NCBI GenBank assembly: GCA_963966185.1
Contig: CAWZYM010000204.1
Location: forward strand, 605,001-669,000
DNA length: 64,000 nucleotides
Direction of reading: 5' to 3'
Origin: Rhabditoides inermis
Lineage: Eukaryota > Nematoda > Chromadorea > Rhabditida > Rhabditidae
The position numbers and the translations under genes are program-made. The notes beneath the pieces are model-generated. The model was not told the DNA's origin, ran no database searches, and worked only from the letters and a program-made list of their open reading frames with translations. This document shows positions 11,196 to 23,978 of this stretch, piece by piece. Every line of letters begins with the position of its first letter. Position 1 is the first letter of the stretch.

Positions 11196-11768
11196 TTCGA
11201 GATGCTCAGAACAACGCTGTGATCAATATAGTTGTTAATCTGCTCTAGCGTGACTTCTCTCCAAGCCTTCACACTGAACATATTCAGATAGAGAGTAGTT
11301 TTCATCGGATCCCAATGAAATATGGTATATTCGTGATTCGGAAAACAAAACAGAATCGATTCTGATATTTTTGTTCAATAATTTTCACAATCCGAAAAGT
11401 CGAGTGACTTTTCAGAAATCATCTAATCACACCAGCAGTCGCCCGCCAGACTGAACCGCCGCCGGCAGAGTAGACTCTTGCGACTGGATCGCGAGAGAGA
11501 GTTATAGTGAGAGCAGAAGCGAGGGACCCTTGTGTTATCGAGGGACCGATGTGTTATCGAGGGACCAAAGTAACTACAAAAAACACATATCATCATCTTG
11601 AACAATCATCGCAATCACTATTTTTTAGTATTCCTCCTATTGATTTTGTTTCACGTTGTTTCAACGTGACTGTCACAAACCAAAATACCTATTTTTGCAT
11701 GATTCAAGCGAACTCACTCATTAAGAAAGTAATGGGATAAGAGTAGGAGATCATACTATTCTTCACAA

Positions 11769-12271
11769 ACATGTATTATCTTTTAAAAGTACTTCCGTAA
11801 AAAGTGTTGTTTGTGTTAACCTGATTCAAGAAAAGCGCATGCATATATTATTAATTTTCGAAAAATCAAATCGTAAACACCTGAACATGAAAACTAACAC
11901 AAACTTGCTCTTTCAAACGAATATAGAATAGTTACACGTAACATTCAGAATAATACGATTGTTTTGTTTATTTAGTGTTTTTTGCGGTTTATTATTTATG
12001 GTTTATCAGTAAAATAAAATGTTATTCGTGATGTTGTTTGACTCAATGTTTCAGGTATAAAAATGTCAAAAAAATAAAACATGGAATTATTCAACATTAA
12101 TTATTCAAAAATTATTCAACGTTTTGAAAGAGCAAGTTTGTGTTAGTTTTCATGTTCAGGTGTTTACGATTTGATTTTTCGAAAATTAATAATATATGCA
12201 TGCGCTTTTCTTGAATCAGGTTAACACAAACAACACTTTTTACGGAAGTACTTTTAAAAGATAATATATGT
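11769..12271. mobile_element. Foldback element, second copy
   Basis: Same structure as 911-1413, with arms 11769-11917 and 12123-12271. It was carried here as part of the duplicon. Confidence 0.8.
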
Positions 12272-12372
12272 CCTTTTGTTGAATTTCATAGAAATTTTCT
12301 CTCTCGTCTTCATACATGTAACATGTTCTTCTCTCATTATTTCATCAATTTCATTTCAAATTTATTCGATAT

Positions 12373-14441
12373 TTTCTCGTTCTCTCGTTCTCTCCTTCCA
12401 TTCCTTCCCTCCTTCTCTCCTTCTTTCCTTCTCTCCTCCTCTCCTTTCCTCCTTCTCTCCTCCCATTCCTTTCCTCCTTCCCTCCTTCTCCCCTTCTCTC
12501 CTCCTCTCCTCCTCTCCTTCCCTCCTTCCTTCCTTCCCTCCTTCTTTCCTTCTCTCTTTCTCTCGTTCTCTCTTTCTCTCGTTCTCTCTTTCTCTCGTTC
12601 TCTCGTTATCCCTTTCTCTCTTTCTCTCGTTCTCTAGTTCTCTCGTTCTCTCGTTCTCTCGTTCTCTCTTTCTCCCTTTCTCTCTTTTCTCTCTTTCTCT
12701 CGTTCTCTCTTTCTCTCGTTCTCTCGTTCTCTCGTTCTCTCGTTCTCTCGTTCTCTCGTTCTCTCCGTCTCTCCGTCTCTCCTTCTCTCCTTCCCTCCTT
12801 CCCCCCTTCTCCCTTTCTCTCTTTCTCTCGTTCTCTCGTTCTCTCGTTATCTAGTTCTCTCGTTATTTCGTTTTCTCTTTCTCTCGTTCTCTCGTTCTCT
12901 CGTTCTCTCGTTCTCTCGTTCTCTCGTTCTCTCGTTCTCTCGTTCTCGCGTGTCTCCTTCTCTTCTTCTCTCCTTCCCTCCTTCCCTCCTTCTCCCTTTC
13001 TCTTTTTCTCTAGTTCTCCAGTTCTCTCTTTCTCTCGTTCTCTCTTTCTCTCTTTCTCTCTTTCTCTCTTTCTCTCGTTCTCTCGTTCTCTCGTTCTCTC
13101 GTTCTCTCGTTCTCTCGTTTCTCGTTCTCTCGTTCTCTCGTTTTCTCCGTCTCTCCGTCTCTCCTTCTCTTCTTCCCTCCTTCCCTCCTACCACCCTCCT
13201 TCGCTCTTTCTCTCGTTCTCTCGTTCTCTAGTTATATCGTTCTCTCTTTCTTTCGTTCTCTCTTTCTCTTGTTCTCTCTTTCTCTCGTTTTCTCGTTCTC
13301 TCGTTCTCTCGTTCTCTCGTTCTCTCTTTATCTCGTTCTCTCTTTCTATCCTTCTCTCGTTCTCTCGTTCTCTCGTTCTCTCGTTCTCTCCGTCTCTCCT
13401 TCTCTTCTTCCCTCCTTCTCTCCTTCTCTCTTTCTCTCTTTCTCTCGTTCTCTCTTTCTCTCGTTATATCGTTATATCGTTCTCTCTTTCTCTCGTTCTC
13501 TCGTGCTCTCGTTTTCTCGTTCTCTCGTTGTCTCGTTGTCTCGTTGTCTCGTTGTCTCGTTGTCTCGTTCTCTCGTTGTCTCGTTCTCTCCTTCTTTCCT
13601 TCCCTCCTTCCCGCCTTCTCACTTTCTCTCTTTCTCTCGTTCTCTAGTTCTCTCGTTATATCGTTCTCTCTTTCACTCGTTTTCTCTTTCTATCGGTTTC
13701 TCTTTCTCTCGTTCTCTCATTATCTCTTTCTCTCTTTCTCTCTTTCTCTCTTTCTCTCTTTCTCTCTTTCTCTCTTTCTCTCTTTCTCTCTTTCTCTCTT
13801 TCTCTTTTTTCTCTAGTTCTCTCCTTCTCCCCTTCTCTTCTTCTCTCCATCCCTCCTTCCCTCCTTCTCCCTTTCTCTCTTTCTCTCGTTCTCTAGCTCT
13901 CTCGTTATATCGTTCTCTCTTTCTCTCGTTTTCTCTTTCTCTCGTTTTCTCGTTTTCTCGTTCTCTCTTTCTCTCTTTCTCTCCTTCCCTCCTTCCCTCC
14001 TCCTCCCATTCTCTCTTTCTCTCGTTCTCTAATTCTCTCGTTATATCGTTCTCGCTTTCTCTCGTTCTCTCTTTATCTCTTTCTCTCTTTCTCTCTTTCT
14101 TTCGTTCTCTAGTTCTCTCGTTCTCTCTTTCTATCCTTCTCTTCTTCTCTCCATCCCTCCTTCCCTCCTTCTCCCTTTCTCTCTTTCTCTCGTTCTCTAG
14201 CTCTCTCGTTCTCTTTTTATATCTTTCTCTCTTTCTCTGGTTCTCTCGTTCTCTCGTTCTCTCTTTCTATCCTTCTCTCGTTCTCTCGTTCTCTCGTTCT
14301 CTCCGTCTCTCCTTCCCTCCTTCCCTCCTCTCTTTTCTCCTTTTCTCTCGTTATATCGTTCTCTCGTTCTCTCGTTCTCTCGTTCTCTCGTTCTCTCGTT
14401 CTCTCGTTCTCTCGTTCTCTCGTTCTCTCTTTCTCTCTCCC
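12373..14441 (+). repeat. Polypyrimidine satellite, second copy
   Basis: Matches 1515-3590 except for loss of one 8-bp unit in the TCTCTTTC run near 13800 and one added T just after it. The slip joins frames into a 430-codon Ser/Leu/Phe-rich reading that is split in the left copy. This shows how little those frames mean. Confidence 0.95.
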
Positions 14442-14570
14442 CTTACTAAATTCCTACTGATCGCAGCCACCAAAGTACATCTGTCTCTCTCCAAACCGCG
14501 TGCTCTCTCGCGTGCTCTCGCGCTCGCCCGCCAGCAGAGGGCTAGCTATCAGCTAGCGTGACTGGAAACG

Positions 14571-14945
14571 ACACCCACCCGATAATGTTAGTAAGGCGTT
14601 GCGTGAGAAAGAATTGAGAGGGAGAGAGAGTGTGTGTTGTAGGTGGAGAGTGGTGAGAGAAACGATGGCGTGGCTCACGAGAGCCATTCCGCCTGAAGGT
14701 AGCCATCGGCAGAGTAGGGACGGAGTCGACTCTCGATCGAGACTCGATGTGAGAGAGAGTGTGACTGCGGAGCGTCCAGACGCGTGAGGGCCAGAGAGGA
14801 CTAGAGAACACGAGGAACAGAAGAGAAGTAGACGTGATGAGAGAGTGTGTCTCACGTGGAGAGTGGGGAGAGAAACGAGAGCATGGCACACCGTGGACCA
14901 CGTGGGCCACGTGGCACATGCGGCTCACATTTCTCTGACTGTACT
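14571..14945. other. Single-copy spacer, purine-rich
   Basis: This stretch is not repeated elsewhere in the window. It is GA-rich and carries three CACGTG E-box palindromes (14853-14858, and two CCACGTGG at 14898-14905 and 14907-14914). Reading frames up to 128 codons overlap on both strands with no domain or start context. It replaces the unrelated 115-bp spacer that follows the left duplicon. Confidence 0.55.
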
Positions 14946-17900
14946 GTAGCCCTTGGAAAAAAGGTATGTAGCCCTTAAAAAAGGTATGTAGCCCTCGGAA
15001 AAAGGTATGTAGCCCTCGGAAAAAGGTATGTAGCCCTCGGAAAAAGGTATGTAGCCCTCGAAAAAAAAGGTATGTAGCCCGTCGGAAAAAGGTATGTATG
15101 TAGCCCTCGGAAAAAGGTATGTAGCCCTCGGAAAAAAGTATGTAGCCCTCGGAAAAAAATGTACGTAGCCCTCGGAAAAAAGGTATGTAGCCTTTGGAAA
15201 AAGGTACTTATGTAGCCCTCGGAAAAAAGGTATGTAGCCCTTGAAAAAGGGTATGTAGCCCTCGGAAAAAGGTATGTAGCCCTCGGAAAAAGGTATGTAC
15301 TCTCGGAAAAAGGTATGTAGCCCTCGGAAAAAGGTATGTAGCCCTCGGAAAAAGGTATGTAGCCCTCGAAAAAAGTAAGTAGCCCTTGGAAAAAGGTATG
15401 TAGCCGTTGGAAAAAAGGTATGTAGTCCTCGGAAAAAAATGTATGCAGTTTTCGAAAAAAGGTATGTAGCCTTCGAAAAAAGGTATGTAGCCTTCGGAAA
15501 AAGGTAGCCCTCGGAAAAAGGTAATTAGCCCTCGGAAAAAAGGTATGAAGCCCTCGGAAAAAGGTACGTAGCCTTCGGACAAAGGTATGTAGCCCTCGGA
15601 AAAAGGTATCTAGCCTTCGGAAAAAGGTATGTAGCCCTCGGAAAAAGGTATGTAGCCTTTGGAAAAAAGTATGTAGCCCTCGGAAAAAAGGTATGTAGCC
15701 TTTGGAAAAAGGTATGTAGCCCTCGAAAAAAGGTATGTAGCCCTCGAAAAAAAATGTATGTAGCCTTCGAAAAAAGGTATGTAGCCTTCGGAAAAAGGTA
15801 TGTAGCATTCGGAAAAAAGGTATGTAGCCTTCGGAAAAAGGTATGTAGCCCTCGGAAAAAGGTATGTACTCTCGGAAAAAAGGTATGTACTCTCGGAAAA
15901 AGGTATGTAGCCCTCGGAAAAAAGGTATGTAGCCCTCGGAAAAAGGTATGTAGCCCACGGAAAAAGGTATGTAGCCTTCGGAAAAAGGTATGTAGCCCAC
16001 GGAAAAAGGTATGTAGCCCTGGGAAAAAGGTATGTACTCTCGGAAAAAGGTATGTAGCCCTCGGAAAAAGGTATGTAGACCTCGGAAAAAGGTATGTAGC
16101 CCTCGGAAAAAGGTATGTAGCCCTCGGGAAAAGGTATGTGGCCCTCGGAAAAAAATGTACGTAGCCCTCGGAAAAAAGGTATGTAGCCTTTGGAAAAAGG
16201 TACTTATGTAGCCCTCGGAAAAAGGTATGTAACCTTTGAAAAAGGGTATGTAGCCCTCGGAAAAAGGTATGTAGCCCTCGGAAAAAGGTATGTACTCTCG
16301 GAAAAAGGTATGTAGCCCTCGGAAAAAGGTATGTAGCCGTTGGAAAAAAGGTATGTAGTCCTTAAGAAAAGGTATGTAGCCCTCGAAAAAAAGGTATGTA
16401 GCCCTCGGAAAAAGGTATGTAGCCCTCGGAAAAAGGTATGTAGCCCTCGGAAAAAGGTATGTAGCCCTCGGAAAAAAATGTATGTAGTTTTCGAAAAAAG
16501 GTATGTAGCCTTCGGAAAAAAGGTATGTAGCCTTCGGAAAAAGGTAGCCCTCGGAAAAAAATGTATGTAGCCTTCGAAAAAAGGTGGCCCTCGGAAAAAA
16601 ATGTATGTAGCCTTCGAAAAAAGGTACGTAGCCTTCGGAAAAAAAGTATGTAGTCCTTAAAAAAAGGTATGTAGCCCTCGAAAAAAAGGTATGTAGCCCT
16701 CGGAAAAAGGTATGTAGCCCTCGGAAAAAGGTATGTAGCCTTTGCAAAAAAAGTATGTAGCCCTCGGAAAAAGGTGAGTAGCCCTCGGAAAAAAGGTATG
16801 TAGCCTTCGGAAAAAGGTATGTAGCTCTCGAAAAAAGGTATGTAGCCCTCGGAAAAAAATGTATGTAGCCTTCGAAAAAAGGTATGTAGCCTTCGGAAAA
16901 AGGTATGTAGCATTCGGAAGAAAAGGTATGTAGCCTTCGGAAAAAGGTATGTAGCTCTCGGAAAAAGGTATGTACTCTCGGAAAAAAGGTATGTACTCTC
17001 GGAAAAAAAGTATGTAGCCCTCGGAAAAAAGGTATGTAGCCCACGGAAAAAAGCTATGTAGCCTTCGGAAAAAGGTATGTAGCCCACGGAAAAAGGTATG
17101 TAGCCCACGGAAAAAGGTATGTAGCCCTGGGAAAAAGGTATGTACTCTCGGAAAAAAGGTATGTAGCCCTCGGAAAAAGGTATGTAGCCCTCGGAAAAAG
17201 GTATGTAGCCCTCGGAAAAATGTATGTAGCCCTCGAAAAAGGTAAGTAGCCCTTGGAAAAAGGTATGTAGCCCTTGGAAAAAAGGTATGTAGCCCTCAAA
17301 AAAAGGTATGTAGCCCTCGAAAAAAAGGTATGTAGCCCTCGGAAAAAAGGTATGTAGCCCTCGAAAAAGGTAAGTAGCCCTTGGAAAAAGGTATGTACTC
17401 TCGGAAAAAGTTATGAAGCCCTCGGAAAAAGGTATGTAGCCCTCGGAAAAAAGATATGTAGCCTTTGGAAAAAAGGTATGTAGCCTTTGGGAAAAGGTAC
17501 TTATGTAGCCCTCGGAAAAAAGGTATGTAGCCCTTGGAAAAGGGTATGTAGACCTCGGTAAAAGGTATGTACCCCTCGGAAAAAGGTATGTACTCTCGGA
17601 AAAAGGTATGTAGCCCTCGGAAAAGGTATGTAGCCCTCGGAAAAAGGTATTTAGCCCTTGGAAAAAGGTATGTAGCCCTTAAAAAAGGTATGTAGCTCTC
17701 GAAAAAAGGTATGTAGCCCGCGGAAAAAAAATATGTAGCCCTCGGAAAAAGGTATGTAGCCCTCGGAAAGGTATGTAGCCCTCGGAAAAAGGTATGTAGC
17801 CCTCGAAAAAGGTAAGTAGCCCTTGAAAAAGGTATGTAGCCCTCGGAAAAAGGTATGTAGCCCTCGGAAAAAGGTATGTAGCCCTCGGAAAAAGGTATGT

Positions 17901-19158
17901 AGCCCTCGGAAAAAGGTATGTAGCCCTCGGAAAAAAATGTATGTAGCCTTCGAAAAAAGGAATGTAGCCTTCGGAAAAAAAAATATGTAGCTCTCGGAAA
18001 AAGGTATGTAGCCCTCGGAAAAGTATGTAGCCCTCGGAAAAAAGGTATGTAGCTCTCGAAAAAAGGTATGTAGCCTTCGGAAAAAAAATATGTAGCCCTC
18101 GGAAAAAGGTATGTAGCCCTCGGAAAGGTATGTAGCCCTCGGAAAAAAGTATGTAGCCCTCGAAAAAGGTAAGTAGCCCTTGAAAAAGGTATGTAGCCCT
18201 CGGAAAAAGGTATGTAGCCCTCGGAAAAAGGTATGTAGCCCTCGGAAAAAGGTATGTAGCCCTCGGAAAAAGGTATGTAGCCCTCGGAAAAAAAATGTAT
18301 GTAGCCTTCGAAAAAAGGAATGTAGCCTTCGGAAAAAAATATGTAGCTCTCGGAAAAAGGTATGTAGCCCTCGGAAAAGTATGTAGCCCTCGGAAAAAAG
18401 GTATGTAGCCCTCGGAAAAAAGGTATGTAGCCCTCGGAAAAAGGTATGTACTCCCGGAAAAAGGTATGTAGCCCTCGGAAAAAGGTATGTAGCCCTCGGA
18501 AAAATGTATGTAGCCCTCGAAAAAGGTATGTAGCCCTTGGAAAAAAGGTATGTAGCCTTTAAAAAAGGTATGTAGCCATCGAAAAAAGGTATGTAGCCCT
18601 CGGAAAAAGGTTTGTAGCCCTCGGAAAAAGGTATGTAGCCCTCGGAAAAAGGTATGTAGCCCTCGAAAAAGGTAAGTAGCCCTTGGAAAAAGGTATGTAC
18701 TCTCGGAAAAAGGTATGAAGCCCTCGGAAAAAGGTATGTATGTAGCTCTCGGAAAAAGGTATGTAGCCATTAAAAAAGGTATGAAGCCCTCGAAAAAAAG
18801 GTATGTAGCCCTCGGAAAAAGGTATGTAGCCCTCGGAAAAAGGTATGTAGCCCTCGGAAAAAGGTATGTAGCCCTCGGAAAAAGGTATGTAGCCCTCGGA
18901 AAAAGGTATGTAGCCCTCGGAAAAAAATGTATGTAGCCTTCGAAAAAAGGAATGTAGCCTTCGGAAAAAAAATTATGTAGCCCTCGGAAAAAGGTATGTA
19001 GCTCTCGGAAAGGTATGTAGCCCTCGGAAAAAGGTATGTAGCCCTCAAAAAAGGTAAGTAGCCCTTGGAAAAAGGTATGTAGCCGTTGGAAAAAAGGTAT
19101 GTAGTCCTTAAAAAAAGGTATGTAGCCCTCGAAAAAAAGGTATGTAGCCCTCGGAAAA
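14946..19158 (+). repeat. 21-bp satellite A2
   Basis: About 200 units in the same orientation as A1, with more CCTTCGG and CCCACGG variants and AAAAAATGTATGTAG long-A units. Sub-blocks recur, for example 17811-18050 against 18169-18400. The antisense frame of 689 codons is again the stop-free reverse of a 21-bp unit. The array ends abruptly at CCCTCGGAAAA, joined to a 5'-truncated E unit. Confidence 0.95.
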
Positions 19159-20820
19159 TCAGTATTATCACTTCACTTCTTCCAGAAAGTTTCTTCAATA
19201 CCTGAGAACGCAAAATTCCAAATATCTCGTCAATAGCGATCTCCTAATCATAGTTATCACCTAATCTCTTAACTATGGAGAAAAATTTCAAAATACTTCA
19301 ATTAGAACCAAATTTGGATAGTAGGTGAATCGACCTAGAAAAAGTCGATAGCCGCGATACCAGCTGTCTGTGACCTCATCTTCATGCCCAAATAGGCGAA
19401 TGTACCCAAAATGCACCCAAAATTCATGATCTTCGATTTCTATAAAAATTGAATAGAAGAAAGATTACGTATAATAGATTATAGAAATTGGTTTCCTTTT
19501 TTTAAAAGTCACCAAATATGGCGAATATGATCGACTTTTCGTACAGACGAGATAGAGGGTCCAATTTGTAAACTTAAGCTTCTATGGGCAAAAAAGCCCT
19601 TCTGTCAAAGTTTCAGATCGATCGGACTCTGTCTTCATACAGTATTAGACATTTTCTGAGCGCGCGTTACTTGCTGGGGTCGCGCCCACCGGATCGCTCG
19701 CTACCAGCCGTCAGGTCAACCGATCGATATCGAATAGTTGGCATTCGCAAAAGTGACCCATATCCACTCAGTTGTGTCTTTTTGATAAGAATATGTCTAA
19801 ATATAACTATAATGAATTGAGTCAGTTGAGAAGACAAAATTTCTATCTTCAACGAATAACTTTGACAAAACGAAAAGTTGAAGGTTGAAAGTTAAGTAAA
19901 AAGTTTCGAGACGTCAATAGATAGTGCATTCTAACGATCAAATCAAACTCAAACTGTTTCGAACTCCTTCACACGTGCGCACAACGTGTTAGGGCGCGCC
20001 AGCCGGCTTCTTTTCTCGAAGTCATTGTAGACGTAATATTGAACTATGTACTGTTTCTTTTTTTAGTTGAAACTAAGTTTTGAGTTTATTACTTGTACTC
20101 TTGTACATATTCAGTCTGAATTTCCGCTTTTCGATGCAGTACAGTGTCGAGTGGAAGTGAGGTGAGGTGAGCATCGAGTTCACCTTACATGTCATTTGGC
20201 AAGCACAGGCGGTCAAATTATATTTTTAGAACGGGAGAGAGTAGACAGTAGGGAGAGAAGACAGTAGAGGAGAAAGTAGTACTTTCTGTTTAAAAAAGTT
20301 TTTACATAACTGTCTCTCGAAAGTCGCAGTGACTACTGCAGATGTGAGAATAGAACAGTAGACAGAAGGTACCATAGTACTGTCTCTAGAAAGTTGTTGT
20401 CACCGCAGCGGGGACGTGAAAGTATACAAGAGAGAGAATAGGAGAGAGAAAAGAGGAGAGAGAAGGGAGAGTAGACATAACTGTCTCTCGAAAGTCGCAG
20501 TGATAGTGATCACTGCAGATGTGAGAGTGAGAGTGGAAGAGGTGACGAGAGGTGAAAGTAGACAGAAGAAAACATAGTAATGTCTCTAGAAAGTTGTTGT
20601 CACAGTAGAAGAAAAATATGCAGTAGACAAACAAGAGCATAGTATTAGTATTGTCTCTATAAAATTGACAGTAGACAATAGAGAATATAATACTGTTTCT
20701 AGAGAATACAATACTGAGAGAGAAAGAGAAAGAGAGAAAGAGATAGCGAGACAGTGGGAGAGGGAGAAGAGTGAGAGAGAGAGAGTAGAGATAGGGGAGA
20801 GTAGAACTATGTCAAGGAAA

Positions 20821-20862
<42 letters not shown>

Positions 20863-21180
20863 CGGGGGAGAAGGAGGGAGATAGGATGGAAAGTAGACAG
20901 AGCAGTGTAGAGGACAAAGAGATGGGCGGTATGCATCTGTGAAACATAAAACAAGTGAAAAAGAAGTAGGAGAGATAGTTAGAAAAGAAAAAAAAGTTAT
21001 ATTTACGAAATACATACATGAAAAACTTGAACACTTCATCTACAACCCTAGCGTGTATGTAACTTCGCCAGAGTCATTAGAGAGCAATCAACTATCAAAC
21101 ATGCAAGACGAACTAATCTTCTATTTTTCTATTTTTGTATATCTAGTGCGAAGGCGCGCGACAGCGCGCCGGAGCGCTAG
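19159..21180 (+). repeat. E unit 1 (5'-truncated)
   Basis: This unit lacks the TCCCCC start and GTCT microsatellite; it enters at a point also seen inside unit 15 (about 60225). Two M repeats (from about 20304 and 20478), a GA tract and the tail follow. The tail hairpin is 21143-21180, ending CTAG. The body from TTCCAGAAAG onward is nearly identical to E unit 11 (50044-52127), about 31 kb away. Frames such as 19584-19820 recur in that copy but show no domain. Confidence 0.8.
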
Positions 21181-21942
21181 TCCCCCCTTTACACTAAAAT
21201 TTACTATGGCGTCTGTCTGTCTGTCTGTCTTTCCGGATCGATATTTCTCTTCAAAACCAATCCTACTTGTTGAATTTTTCAAAAAAGTTTTCTCTTATAC
21301 TAATATCGCAAAATTCCAAATATCTCGTCAATAGCGATCTCCTAATCATTTCAAAATGCTTCAATTAGAACCAAATTTGGGGAGTAGGTGAATCGACCTA
21401 GAAAAAGTCGATAGCCGCGATACCAGCTGCCTGTGACCTCATCTTCATGCCCAAATAGGCGAATGTACCCAAAATGCACCCAAAATTCATGATCTTCGAT
21501 TTCTATAAAAATTGAATAGAAGAAAGATTACGTATAATAGATTATAGAAACTGGTTTCCTTTTTTGAAAAGTCACCAAATATGGCGAAAATGATCGACTT
21601 TTCGTACAGACGAGATAGAGGGTCCAATTTGTCAACTTAAGCTTTTATGGGCAAAAAAACCCTTCTGTCAAAGTTTCAGATCGATCGGACGTTGTCTTCA
21701 TACAGTATTAGACATTTTCTGAGCGCGCGTTACTTGCTGGGGTCGCGCCGACCGGATTGCTCGCTACCAGCCGCCAGGTCAACCGAACGATACCGAATAG
21801 TCGGCATTCGCAATTACTAACTCATATCTACACAAATGTGATTTTTTTCGAAAGAAATAATCTGTAAATGAAACAATAATGAATTGATTCAGTTGAAAGA
21901 AGACAAAATTCGAAGATTCAACGAATAATTTCCACGAAACGA
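21181..21942 (+). repeat. E unit 2 (3'-truncated)
   Basis: It starts directly after CTAG with TCCCCCC and a GTCT run. The subfamily has TTTCCGGATCGATA rather than CTTCCGGAGAGATA. It lacks 24 bp or so of the TAGTTATCACC region, and stops at CACGAAACGA, where hairpin cluster H1 begins. M repeats and tail are missing. Confidence 0.75.
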
Positions 21943-22019
21943 CTAGCGGGCCGGAGGCTCGCTTCGCTCGCCTCCGGCCCGCTAGTGGCGGCGGCTTCGC
22001 CGCCGCATTGCGCTCCGAG
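21943..22019. other. GC hairpin cluster H1
   Basis: Hairpin one (21943-21985) has a perfect 15-bp stem, CTAGCGGGCCGGAGG with its complement, and a 13-nt loop. Hairpin two (21988-22006) pairs GCGGCGGC with GCCGCCGC around TTC. The cluster then breaks off at CTCCGAGG, where the 4.7-kb left arm starts. The fuller clusters H2-H4 have a third hairpin here. Confidence 0.9.
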
Positions 22020-22298
22020 GCTCACGAAACTAACAAAAATTAGCATATTCGAATTATTTTGCACACTTCCTATTGACACGGTGTTATTCAATCGCACTCG
22101 CGTTATGGCTGACCCCGCGGTCAAAAAGACTGTACCCGTATGCGCTCTCTGCAAACGCGCACTCTCTCGCCGTCTCTGTCAAGCCGGTGCAAATCGAGAG
22201 CAGGCAAACTGTGTGATCAAAGCGAACTATATCTAAATGTGACTGAATAGAGCACGACTAATTGTGAATAGCGCAGGTTCCCCGGAGTTCTTCTTTAA
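22020..22298 (-). repeat. Half of the 46445-46805 inverted-repeat element
   Basis: The segment retains one 21-bp terminal arm (22278-22298, ending TTTAA) and the adjoining unique DNA, but is cut at 22020, before the other arm. The complete version is at 46445-46805. A short frame crossing 21985-22236 spans the junction with H1 and is not a gene. Confidence 0.7.
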
Positions 22299-23978
22299 CT
22301 CTCCTGAAGGTTTAGTATCGATTAGATATCAAAATCAGGAGATTTGGAGTTGTTTACTTTTTTGTTCACTTGTTTACCTTAGTTGTTTACCTAAAAAAAA
22401 TGTAATTATTTACTTGTTACCTGTACCAAGTATGAAACTTCTACCTCAAAAAATATCAAAGTTATAAATTTTATAACATTTCTTAGTATTGAAAAGGCGG
22501 AAATTGAAAAATTAATTAAATTCAAACATTAAATACAAATCTGAAATAATTTATGAATAAAGGTATTACGGTAGTGATAATTAAATAAGAAAACCCAGGT
22601 GTCAACTCTCATCTAGACGAAAGTTACAGGGTCGTAAAGTGAAATTTGAAGTTTATGCTAGTTTATCTCAGGTGACAGGTGAGCGGCTACAGGTGAGTCG
22701 GTACCTGGTACTCAGGACCTAAGGTGTCATTGGTGAAAGGAATGAGAGAATTAAAAATAGTTTTTCTAAGAAGTTGAAACTTAGATCTACTGTATTTTAT
22801 GTTTTGCATCTTGCCTGATTGATCCTGTCAGCGGTCAATATGCTCAACTGCAAAAATGAGCCACATTTTGTTGAAAATCAAGGTTTTTTGAAAAAGTGAA
22901 ATCCTTCCACAGTGAAGCGAAAAATCTGAATCTTTGTCAGTAAATATTAGTTTTTGAGTTATGAATTACTGTGCAAAATCCAGGTCTCAACTCTTATATA
23001 GTAAGAGATTGTAGTTGATCTAGTGAATCATTAAATATGATTTTTATTTTCAGTAATAAAGATGAGCATAAGTGTTTGTGTTGATTGTGTCATAGAGAGT
23101 AATTTACCATAAAAATTTGAAAAATTAATATTGAAAACGAAAGAAGTTATGATCAAAAATGTAAAATTTTCACTAAAATTTGAATATTTATATTTTGAAA
23201 ACGGAATCAGTTTTTTATTTGAAATTGAAATGGTGTGAACGGCCAAGTGTCTTCTATCATCAGCTAAAGTTTGAAATTTTAGTCTTCAAAACTAACAGAG
23301 ATATTCAAGGTTTTTGCGTTTTGCATCTTACGTGATTGATCCTGTCAGAAAATGAAAAATGGTGTAAAACTTTTTTGAACTGGTATTTGAAAATGAAACT
23401 GTAAAACTGTGAAGAACATGCATGTTTCTTGTTACTGTGCAAGTTTCATGACAAAATATGAAGTTTGAAGGTAGGTTTACATAGAAGTGGACCGAGTTGT
23501 TAGTGAACCCTTTTAAGGAAATGATATAGGAACCTATGCTAATGTGTGTCTGTTAAGAGTGATTGGTTGATTTTAAGTTTGTAGTTTGAGTGTGAAATGT
23601 GTCTTCAGTCTTGAGTTATGTCCTTCTGAAATTTTGGAAATTCTATATAAACCCATATAAGGAGTTATCGGAATGAGTCCTAGTGACGTGTGTCAAGTCA
23701 ATATAGTGTGCTAAGTCTAAGTTTACAGTATGAGATTCACATCTCAAAACATGGACTGAGCATATGAGTGAAAAGTTTTTCAGGCTAAGTCAAGTTGTTA
23801 GTAAAGTCATACGGTAAGTAGAGCAATGATTGTGAAAATGAAACGATTGCATGCGGTCACCATAAGAGTGTTAAGTTTAGAGTATGAGCTGTGTAGGTGT
23901 AATAGTTACTGAGCTACATGTTGTGACCGAGCCACAAACACCGACCATAGCAAATTTTATATAGGCCGGCCAGGCGAA
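22299..23978 (-). repeat. T-b element, minus orientation
   Basis: Mirror copy of 44765-46444. On the minus strand it begins after the H2 CTAG with TTCGCCTGG, followed by TATAAAATTTGCTATGG. It is AT-rich with repeated sentences containing ATAACTC and TTTACTTGTTTACC. No coding sequence longer than 75 codons and no domain. Confidence 0.7.

Larger units (their letters stand above)
10804..14570 (+). repeat. 3.7-kb duplicon, right copy
   Basis: From 10859 this repeats 1-3719. The extra 55 bp at the left (10804-10858) are shared with the third copy at 31307 and probably precede position 1 outside the window. As at 31306, the duplicon abuts a B monomer cut after GGTTGCCAT, so the B-to-R junction is itself part of the duplicated block. 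Confidence 0.95.

Noticed and set aside
13269..14561. 430-codon Ser/Leu/Phe frame
   Set aside because: 8-bp polypyrimidine repeat; the other duplicon copy breaks the frame by a one-unit slip.
14853..14914. Three CACGTG boxes as a promoter
   Set aside because: No TATA, transcription unit or conserved context; kept only as a note in the spacer entry.
14553..14928. Overlapping minus-strand frames of 112 and 128 codons
   Set aside because: Two frames over the same DNA, His/Ser/Thr-rich low complexity, no domain, not conserved at the matching place after the left duplicon.
14975..17044. Minus-strand open frame of 689 codons
   Set aside because: Same satellite artefact, in A2.
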